A stretch of DNA of 64,000 bases from Zhongshania aquimaris (GTDB taxonomy: Bacteria; Pseudomonadota; Gammaproteobacteria; Pseudomonadales; Spongiibacteraceae). The stretch lies in the NCBI RefSeq assembly GCF_019312595.1, contig NZ_JAHWDQ010000005.1, forward strand, positions 144,478 to 208,477, given 5' to 3'. The notes under the pieces were generated by a model. That model worked only from the letters and a program-made list of their open reading frames with translations, was not told where the DNA came from and did not search any database. Shown here one piece after another: positions 17,534 through 23,712 of the stretch. The first letter of the stretch is position 1; every line of letters starts with the position of its first letter. A program made the translations under genes and the position numbers.

Positions 17534-18304
17534 ATGAAAAAAAATATTTTAGATTTAACAGGTAAAGTCGCACTGGTAAGCGGTGCATCTAGCGGTCTTG
17601 GTGAACATTTCGCAGAAGTGCTTGCCGCCTACGGCGCGGTTGTTATCTGCACGGCCCGTCGTGTGGATCGACTGGAAAATCTTGCCGCTAAGATACAAGC
17701 CAACGGCGGCAAGGCCTACGCCGTCGAAATGGACGTCACCGATAGAGCTTCAGTCAAGCGTGCACTAGATATGGCTGAAGAGCTGGCAGGCGTGCCTGCT
17801 GTTGTTATTTGCAATGCGGGCGCCACAGGTGGTCAGCCTTTCTTAGAAATGGAAGAGGCCGTTTGGGATCACGTGCTAGATGTGAATGTGAAGGGCGTGT
17901 TTAACCTGGGGCAGGAAGTTGCCCAGCGCATGGTAGCGGCCGGAATTACGGGAAGCATTATCAATATCTCCTCAATTTGCGGAACCAGAACGTTCCCCGG
18001 TTTATCGCATTACTCTTCGTCAAAGGCAGCAGTCGACCAATTAACAAGAACCATGGCTCAGGAATTGGCACCGCACAATGTGCGTGTTAATGCCATTGCT
18101 CCAGGCTATTTTTTAACAGATCTCACGGCAGATTACTACGCGACCGAAGCCGGTCAGAAAGACGTTGCTGGCTTACCCCTAGGTCGTTTAGGAAAGTTGG
18201 AAGAGCTAGATGGTCAACTGTTGCTGCTCTCTAGTGATGCCTCTAGCTTTATGAGCGGTGGTGTATACACAGTAGATTCAGGGCACTCAGTCCGCCTAGG
18301 TTAA
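17534..18304 (+). CDS. Short-chain dehydrogenase/reductase (SDR 6)
   Basis: This 256-residue classical SDR has SGASSGLGEHFAE as cofactor loop, arginines after beta-2 (TARRVDRL) that favour NADP(H), CNAGAT as the NNAG motif, S147, and Y160 and K164 (YSSSK). It ends with the standard VDSGHSV segment. It closes the 14394-18304 operon and is followed by a strong terminator. Because the acyl-CoA dehydrogenases precede it, one reasonable idea is a 3-hydroxyacyl-CoA or ring-hydroxyl dehydrogenase; the sequence alone does not decide. Confidence 0.92.
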   Translation: MKKNILDLTGKVALVSGASSGLGEHFAEVLAAYGAVVICTARRVDRLENLAAKIQANGGKAYAVEMDVTDRASVKRALDMAEELAGVPAVVICNAGATGGQPFLEMEEAVWDHVLDVNVKGVFNLGQEVAQRMVAAGITGSIINISSICGTRTFPGLSHYSSSKAAVDQLTRTMAQELAPHNVRVNAIAPGYFLTDLTADYYATEAGQKDVAGLPLGRLGKLEELDGQLLLLSSDASSFMSGGVYTVDSGHSVRLG

Positions 18305-18324
18305 ACTTTTGCGAACATCTCTTT

Positions 18325-18349
18325 GGCGGCCGTAAGGTCGCCTTTTTTT
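18325..18349 (+). terminator. Rho-independent terminator after SDR 6
   Basis: GGCGGCC (18325-18331) pairs with GGTCGCC (18336-18342), with one G-T pair and a four-base loop, followed by seven T. Confidence 0.88.
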
Positions 18350-18590
18350 CAATATTTCGCTTTCTATTGGCGTCTGTCGGCAAATTTTTACCTAAAGGCT
18401 GTTTGCTAAAATCTTCGTAAGAAAACGGTGCGACGAGAGACTGGGCAATAAAAATGATAAATGATAATTCTCAAAAGTGCTCCACTGCTTAGCATGCCCG
18501 TGTAGTGTTTTTTTCACTGTTGGAGACGACGTGTCTCGATTTGTACGTAGTTAGGTGTGACGATTATTGGTGGGCGGCGGGGTTCGATAT

Positions 18591-18620
18591 ACCGATAGCT
18601 CATCGGCATGAGCTATCGGT
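18591..18620. other. Perfect 13-base-pair hairpin in the 18305-18634 gene-free stretch
   Basis: ACCGATAGCTCAT (18591-18603) and its exact reverse complement (18608-18620) flank a four-base loop. It lies between two convergent operons, 15 bases past the end of SDR 7 on the minus strand. There is no T tract, so it is either a Rho-independent-like end protected by structure or another element. Apart from the terminator at 18325, I see nothing else in this 330-base gap. Confidence 0.6.
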
Positions 18621-18634
18621 CAGTGATAGATTTG

Positions 18635-19405
18635 TTAAAACCCCATTTCTTGTGGCGTTGGGATTCTACGCAGAGTTTGCCCACCTGAGATATCGATTAG
18701 TTGGCCAGTGATAAAGGCTTCGTCAGAAAGTAACCATAGAGCTGCGTTGGCAAGATCGGCGGAGGTTGGCAGTCGACCAAGTGGAATCTCTTTCAGAAAC
18801 GCATTTTCTATGCTGTTATCTTGGAAGTAGTTGGCGGTCATTGCGGTTGCGGTAAAGCCGGGCGCGAGCGAGTTTACACGGATATTTTGCGGTCCGTATT
18901 CTACCGCGGCAATACGCACCAATTGGTCGGCGCCGGCTTTACTGCCGCCGTAGGCGCCAAGGCCTGGTGGTGGGATGATACTGGCTTGCGTGGATGTGGT
19001 GACAATGGAGCCGCCACTTTGCATGACAGCTGCCATATGTTTAATAAATAGTGCGGCGCCGGTGAAATGAACGTCGCTAGCCTGTTTTAGCATGGCCTCG
19101 GTGGTGTCTGCGATGGCCGCTGATACATCGATACCGGCAAAATTAATGGCGCCATCCAGCTGCCCGTAGTGGCTAATCGCCGCTGCAGCAAGGGCTTCTA
19201 GCTGTGTCTCTTTGGTGATGTCACATGCGATGGGGATGGCGGCGTCTAAAGAGTTCGCTATTGCGGTTACTCGATCTATTTGGCGGCCAGCCAATACCAA
19301 TTTGGCGCCTTCTTCGTTAAGACGGCGAGCCGTTGTCGCAGCCATGCTGCGTTCGTCTGATACGCCTAAAATTACGATGACCTTATTTGCTAATCTAATG
19401 CTCAT
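18635..19405 (-). CDS. SDR with FabI-like cofactor loop and classical active site (SDR 7)
   Basis: This 256-residue SDR combines two patterns. Its nucleotide loop is GVSDERSMAATTARRL, the form seen in enoyl-ACP reductases (GxxxxxSIA), not TGxxxGIG. Yet it has S138, Y152 and K156 with the classical YxxxK spacing (YGGSK), whereas FabI has Y-x6-K. NFAG replaces NNAG. The tail GGQTLRRIP matches that of SDR 1 at 3156, marking the two as a subgroup. It is the last gene of the minus-strand operon 22223-18635, 12 bases after the ThuA-like gene. Substrate unknown. Confidence 0.88.
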   Translation of the reverse strand: MSIRLANKVIVILGVSDERSMAATTARRLNEEGAKLVLAGRQIDRVTAIANSLDAAIPIACDITKETQLEALAAAAISHYGQLDGAINFAGIDVSAAIADTTEAMLKQASDVHFTGAALFIKHMAAVMQSGGSIVTTSTQASIIPPPGLGAYGGSKAGADQLVRIAAVEYGPQNIRVNSLAPGFTATAMTANYFQDNSIENAFLKEIPLGRLPTSADLANAALWLLSDEAFITGQLIDISGGQTLRRIPTPQEMGF

Positions 19406-19417
19406 TAATCAATTCCT

Positions 19418-20227
19418 TTATTGTTCTGCAGACTGCTTTGCTTGGGCCTGTGCTTGACGAGTAATGTCGTCGAATGGCTCGATAGTCCATTTAATACCTC
19501 TGCGTAGCAGTGTGTAGAATACGGGGAGATCCCATGCGCATTTCTCTACGGTGGGCCAATAGTCGAGCAGGGGCTGCATGTCGTAGTGGTGGCGGCAGTG
19601 GCCTAGGGTTAAGTAAAGCACTTCGCCTTTGCCGACTTCGTGGGTGTAAAGGACGGGGTGACGTGCATGCTCCCACTCATTCTCTTCAAATCCTTCTGCC
19701 TTGCCGCCGTATTCGGCATCGAGCAAGACATTGAGCTTACCGTAGGTTTTCATTAGGTATAGCTCGTCGGTACTTTCAAAGGGCGTAATGCCCTCCACTA
19801 GAGGGTGATCCGGATTGGCTACTGATACGGTGTAGGGGGCAATCGGTGGGTGAGAGCGAAACATGGAGCCCAGTGTTTCTACAAACAATGGCGCCCAATC
19901 TGGTGTGCCGTATAAGCCGGTATTCATTAAGCGAATAATGGAGTTAGTCCCGTGTAAGGCGTACCAGCGGCCGCCATCGGCGACCCATTTGTAAAGTACT
20001 TCTTGTGCAGTGAGGGAGGGCACTACATTGCAGGTATACGAGATAAGCATGTCTGCATTGTTGATCGCGTCGATATTTTCGTAGTCTTCAAACACGCGAA
20101 CGCGAATACGATCATCTTCGGCCAGTAGCTTTAGTAATTCTAGGCGAGCAAAGTCAATGTCGTGCCAGACGCCGCCTGTCACTAGAACGCAATTAATTCT
20201 GCCTGCTGTATATTTTTTATCAGTCAT
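19418..20227 (-). CDS. ThuA-like domain protein (2)
   Basis: This 269-residue soluble protein belongs to the ThuA family. Marks are LVTGGVWHDIDFARLELLK at the N-terminus, MLISYTCNVVPSLTAQEV, GRWYALHGTNSII (the His-containing signature), and the late block HPVLYTHEVGKGEVLYLTLGHCRHHYD. The last block is typical of ThuA proteins and is absent from the protein at 13443, so the two are distant relatives. It sits between a Rieske oxygenase and SDR 7 with gaps of 16 and 12 bases. It has no signal peptide and a Gln/Ala-rich tail. Function in the pathway unknown. Confidence 0.85.
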   Translation of the reverse strand: MTDKKYTAGRINCVLVTGGVWHDIDFARLELLKLLAEDDRIRVRVFEDYENIDAINNADMLISYTCNVVPSLTAQEVLYKWVADGGRWYALHGTNSIIRLMNTGLYGTPDWAPLFVETLGSMFRSHPPIAPYTVSVANPDHPLVEGITPFESTDELYLMKTYGKLNVLLDAEYGGKAEGFEENEWEHARHPVLYTHEVGKGEVLYLTLGHCRHHYDMQPLLDYWPTVEKCAWDLPVFYTLLRRGIKWTIEPFDDITRQAQAQAKQSAEQ

Positions 20228-20243
20228 CTCTGGCTCCGATATT

Positions 20244-21419
20244 TTACAGTGTTGGCTTTGGCAGTGATGGATCGTTTGCTAAGCAGTAGTCCACCCATTT
20301 ATGAAAAAATTGGTTGCCACGCTCATTGCGGCCAAACATAACGTGGGAGTGCGCGCCTGACTCAATGCCTTTCTGGATGCGCAGGCCCATGAAGTAGTCT
20401 TCTGTGTCGACAACGTTACGGAGCCATTCAATCATATCTTCCAAGGTTTGTTTTTCTTGGTCTGTTTCTGGCGCGGTGTGGTGTATAAAATAAAGGTGCG
20501 TGGTGTTTTCACCAGGTGTGGGGCCGGGAATAATTTGCGCTATTTGAGTTATTTCCGGGGCAACAAATATGGAGACATTCGGAAATAATGTGCGGATAAA
20601 ATCGTAGCCCTTGTTTTCATATTTCCAGTATTTTTCTGGATCGACGTCCTTTAGTGTGTGTATTGTGCGCTGCGGGAAACCCAGTAAAATATGTGGGCCA
20701 TAATTTTCAAAATGCATAATGTTTGAATAGGTACGCGGGTTCACGGTTTCCGGGTGTGCAATGGCGAAATGGTAGCCTTCTAAGTAGCCGTCGTAGGCAA
20801 TCTTCCAGTTCGCACCGTAAATAGTGCGTTTGCCACAAAAGTGCCATTTATCGAAGCCAATGTCTTCGATATCTTCGATCATACCGCCTAGGTGTTCCTC
20901 GAAATCGACCTCGGTATCACCATTTAGTACGGTGAATATTAAACCGCCTCGCTCGTAGGTGGGCAATTGGGTGAGTCCGTGGCAGCTCTTATCTACTTCG
21001 CCAAACTTTTCTTTATCGGCAACGGCGAGCAGATCGCCATCGTTGCGAAACGACCAGCCATGATACTGACAGGTGAAGCGCGAACGTGTGCCGTACTCTT
21101 CGGTTGCCACTTGCATGGCGCGGTGCGGGCATACGTTGAGCATGACCCGCGCGCTGCCGTCCGCAGTGCGGGTGATTAGCAGTGGCTTATCCAGGAACTG
21201 CAGGGTTTTGTAGTCACCTGTATTTGGTAGCTCCTGACTTAGGGCGACGAATATCGGCCGGTTCTTAAAAATTAAATCCATTTCTTGCTGCCAACCATCC
21301 GGGTCAGTATAGGCACTGCAGGGCACTGACATTGTGCTCTCAGCCATATCTGTCTGCTTGTCGTCGACATAGTCGATCATTTTTTTGACTGCGTGATTAT
21401 ATAGCGACTTTTTGCTCAT
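20244..21419 (-). CDS. Rieske non-haem iron oxygenase, alpha-subunit type (2)
   Basis: The protein has 391 residues. The Rieske ligands are C97, H99, C117 and H120 (CPHRA...CQYHGWSF). The iron site is NWKIAYDGYLEGYHFAIAHPE with H217 and H222. The family hydroxylates aromatic or alicyclic compounds and needs an external ferredoxin/reductase, which is not adjacent. It is distinct in sequence from the Rieske protein at 6823, suggesting two oxygenation steps. It lies in a five-gene minus operon with SRPBCC, ABM, ThuA-like and SDR genes. Start ATG 21419 has an AGAGGTCAT context on the coding strand. Substrate unknown. Confidence 0.93.
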   Translation of the reverse strand: MSKKSLYNHAVKKMIDYVDDKQTDMAESTMSVPCSAYTDPDGWQQEMDLIFKNRPIFVALSQELPNTGDYKTLQFLDKPLLITRTADGSARVMLNVCPHRAMQVATEEYGTRSRFTCQYHGWSFRNDGDLLAVADKEKFGEVDKSCHGLTQLPTYERGGLIFTVLNGDTEVDFEEHLGGMIEDIEDIGFDKWHFCGKRTIYGANWKIAYDGYLEGYHFAIAHPETVNPRTYSNIMHFENYGPHILLGFPQRTIHTLKDVDPEKYWKYENKGYDFIRTLFPNVSIFVAPEITQIAQIIPGPTPGENTTHLYFIHHTAPETDQEKQTLEDMIEWLRNVVDTEDYFMGLRIQKGIESGAHSHVMFGRNERGNQFFHKWVDYCLANDPSLPKPTL

Positions 21420-21443
21420 AATGACCTCTAGGATTTGGCGGTG

Positions 21444-21755
21444 TTATATATCTAGTTGCAGCGGGCCGCAGGAACTGACTTCGTACTTCATTACTTGCAT
21501 ATCGGTAACATCGAGGCTTGCCGCGAGTGCTAGAAATTCAGCGATGTGTGGTAATGAAAGATGAGTCATTAGTGCGTCTTCAGATGCCCACTGCTCAAAG
21601 ATGCAAATCATATTGGGGTTTGCGATATCAACAGCAATAGAGTAGTCAATGCAGCCTTCTTCGGCATGAGTTGGCGCCAATATTTTTTGAGCACCGGCAA
21701 TATAGCTGGCGGTGTCTTTTGGGTTAACGGTAATACGTGCAGAGATAACAAGCAT
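21444..21755 (-). CDS. ABM-fold (antibiotic biosynthesis monooxygenase-like) protein
   Basis: This small dimeric alpha-beta barrel protein of 103 residues shows ARITVNPKDTASYI at the start, EEGCIDYSIAVD in the middle, and FEQWASEDALMTHLSLPHIAEF, the family hallmark. Members are cofactor-free monooxygenases acting on quinone-like rings, or haem- or ligand-binding proteins such as YgiN and LsrG types. Here it lies between the SRPBCC gene (30-base gap) and Rieske gene 2 (24-base gap). An auxiliary ring-oxidation or quinone role is possible but unproven. Confidence 0.88.
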   Translation of the reverse strand: MLVISARITVNPKDTASYIAGAQKILAPTHAEEGCIDYSIAVDIANPNMICIFEQWASEDALMTHLSLPHIAEFLALAASLDVTDMQVMKYEVSSCGPLQLDI

Positions 21756-21785
21756 GATGTTGTGGTCCTGTCGATATATGGAAGT

Positions 21786-22223
21786 TTATGAGGTTGCTTG
21801 GCTTAAACCCGAGAACATAATTTGGTATGCGGCATTTAAAAAGTCTTTGGCCTCTTGTTCGCGCCCCAATTCTGCTTCAAATTCAGAGTGGTAGCTCAGG
21901 CGACATTTGTTGCCCTCAATGAGGCTGAGCGTTCCGGTCGCCTTGTATTTTGTTATACCGGCTGGCCTATCATTTACCAGCGCTAGTGAGTAGGTATAAG
22001 TACGTGGGTCAATGCTTAGCAATTGTTCGCTAACTGCCGTAGGGAAGCCGACATTAAATATGTGCCGTGTCATTCCTGCGCCTTGACCTTCAAGTTCGAC
22101 GCGATCTATATCTACCGCAAGGCCTGTAGGCCACCAGCGTTGAATGTTGCCGAAATCTGCGAGAAGCTCCCATAATGTGTCGCGCGGAGCGGAAAAGTCG
22201 TGGAAAGTATCGATAGTTTGCAT
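21786..22223 (-). CDS. SRPBCC-family (START/Bet v 1-like) protein
   Basis: This hydrophobic-cavity protein of about 145 residues begins MQTIDTFHDFSAPRDTLWELLADFGNIQRWWP, a typical SRPBCC (polyketide-cyclase-2-like) start, and ends with an amphipathic helix. ATG 22223 is chosen on this similarity. An in-frame ATG at 22334 would add 37 unrelated residues and lie inside the operator dyad at 22331. No clear ribosome site precedes either start, so this is not settled. The family binds lipophilic ligands and sometimes acts as cyclase or aromatase. It leads the five-gene minus operon, divergent from the MDR gene at 22416, and could carry or condition the hydrophobic substrate. Confidence 0.78.
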   Translation of the reverse strand: MQTIDTFHDFSAPRDTLWELLADFGNIQRWWPTGLAVDIDRVELEGQGAGMTRHIFNVGFPTAVSEQLLSIDPRTYTYSLALVNDRPAGITKYKATGTLSLIEGNKCRLSYHSEFEAELGREQEAKDFLNAAYQIMFSGLSQATS

Positions 22224-22330
22224 AATAGGTGACTTTTTGTTGAGTACGGGTTCCAGCGAACCATTAATTATTATTTGCCGTATGTAAGTATGATCAGCAT
22301 GGTCAAAGTTAATCAATAGCGATAAAAAAG

Positions 22331-22369
22331 TCAAACATGATTGATTTTATTTTTATCTAGTACTACTCT
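22331..22369. promoter_or_regulatory. Operator-like dyad in the divergent SRPBCC/MDR control region
   Basis: TCAA-ACATGA-TTGA (22331-22344) is a perfect four-base dyad with the CAA-N6-TTG core of the shared motif. Its reverse complement shares CAATCAT with the site at 23613. For the plus-strand gene, TTGATT (22341-22346), a 17-base spacer and TACTCT (22364-22369) could form a weak promoter. Confidence 0.45.
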
Positions 22370-22415
22370 TTTCCAATTCGCAGTACAGACACGATAATAA
22401 TTGTAGGAATATTTC

Positions 22416-23453
22416 ATGACCCCAGTCACCAATAGACAGCTTTATTTACATCAGCGTCCTGTAGGCGTTCCGACCGCGGACGATATCCGTTTGCGAACCG
22501 TGGACGTGCCTTCGCTGGCCGACGGCGAAGTATTGATCGAGAATCATTACTTATCTTTGGATCCAGCAATTCGGGACTGGATGAGTGGTAACGATACGTA
22601 TATGGCTCCTATTGCCATTGGTGAGAGTATCAGAAGCACCACGCTGGGAAAGGTGTTGGAGAGTCGTCATCCAGATTTTGTTGCGGGAGACTATGTCCAA
22701 GGTTTGGCGGTTAACGCCTGGGAGGAGTACACCGTCAACTCAGGAGAAGTACTTACAAAGGTGGTGAATGATGGTAAGTATCCACCGCGCTACTATTTAA
22801 GCATCTTCAGTGGCGCCATGGGTTTAACGCCATATTTTGGTATGTTAGAGCTCGGTCGTCCGGTAGCGGGTGAAACGGTATTAATCAGTGCGGCTGCCGG
22901 TGCGGTTGGTTCAATTGCGGGTCAAATAGCGAAGATAAAAGGTTGTCGAGTTGTTGGCTTAACAGGATCAAATGATAAGGCAAGCTGGCTTATTAATGAG
23001 CTAGGGTTTGACGCGGTTATTAATTATAAAGACTGTGATAATTTGGCTGAAGAAATCGCCAGCGTATGCCCTGAGCGGGTAAATATATTCTTCGATAACG
23101 TTGGTGGAGAAATACTTGATGCTGCGCTACTTAATATCGCGGACCATGCGCGTATCGTTTTTTGCGGTGCGATTTCAAGCTACAACGCGAGTGGGCCGGT
23201 ACCAGGGCCGTATAACTATTGGCAAATTCTGGCTCATAGCGCAACGGTTAAGGGCTTGCTGACGACAAATTACGTAGATCAATTCGATGCCGCAAATGCT
23301 GAAATACGGGGGTGGCTTGAGTCGGGAAAGTTACGTTTTAACGAAGATATTGTAGATGGAATAGAGAATACCGTTGATGCCTATGCGCGCCTATTTTCTG
23401 GCATGAACAAGGGTAAACTTTTGGTAAGGCTGGCTGCGGCTGATCAGCAATAA
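22416..23453 (+). CDS. MDR-family NADP-dependent oxidoreductase (CurA/PTGR-like)
   Basis: This 345-residue protein is a complete paralogue of the gene at 10764 and of the fragment at 1. The GroES-like domain carries LSLDPAIRDWM and PIAIGESIRS. The nucleotide-binding loop is SAAAGAVGSIAGQIAKIKGCRVVGLTGS, followed by FFDNVGGEILDAAL and FCGAISSYN. Its FDNVGGE-LD and GAISxY segments are closer to those of the fragment at 1 than to 10764. It should reduce conjugated C=C bonds with NADPH. AGGA precedes ATG 22416. It is apparently a single-gene transcript, divergent from the SRPBCC operon. Confidence 0.92.
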   Translation: MTPVTNRQLYLHQRPVGVPTADDIRLRTVDVPSLADGEVLIENHYLSLDPAIRDWMSGNDTYMAPIAIGESIRSTTLGKVLESRHPDFVAGDYVQGLAVNAWEEYTVNSGEVLTKVVNDGKYPPRYYLSIFSGAMGLTPYFGMLELGRPVAGETVLISAAAGAVGSIAGQIAKIKGCRVVGLTGSNDKASWLINELGFDAVINYKDCDNLAEEIASVCPERVNIFFDNVGGEILDAALLNIADHARIVFCGAISSYNASGPVPGPYNYWQILAHSATVKGLLTTNYVDQFDAANAEIRGWLESGKLRFNEDIVDGIENTVDAYARLFSGMNKGKLLVRLAAADQQ

Positions 23454-23612
23454 AAATTTTGAGTAATTAATGTGATTCTGTAAATCAATAACTCTTCAGA
23501 TCTTAGGTGTGTCGATAGGTAGCATTTTCTGACATAACTAAGATCGTTGTGTCAAAAATTCTCAGTTTAAGAATCTACGCTTACCGAGAATAAATAGACC
23601 TTAAATTTAAAA

Positions 23613-23652
23613 AACAATCATACTTGTTTAATTTTAAAATCGCTGCTAGGAT
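23613..23652 (+). promoter_or_regulatory. Operator dyad and promoter of TonB receptor 3
   Basis: AACAA-TCATAC-TTGTT (23613-23628) is a perfect five-base dyad in A/T-rich flanks. TTGTTT (23624-23629) with a 17-base spacer and TAGGAT (23647-23652) makes a plausible sigma-70 promoter, so a bound protein would cover the -35 box. It is the best example of the repeated regulatory arrangement in this cluster. Confidence 0.6.
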
Positions 23653-23712
23653 TCAGTACATATTGCCATTGTGAGATTGATTGGCTCTATAAAAATAACT
23701 TAGGGGATAGGT

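Noticed and set aside
18591..18620. Inverted repeat as insertion-sequence ends
   Set aside because: Arms are only four bases apart, so it is a hairpin, not element termini.
18505..18711. Possible small gene in the gap between convergent operons
   Set aside because: It runs through the 18591 hairpin and into the end of SDR 7 on the other strand, with no family resemblance or ribosome site.
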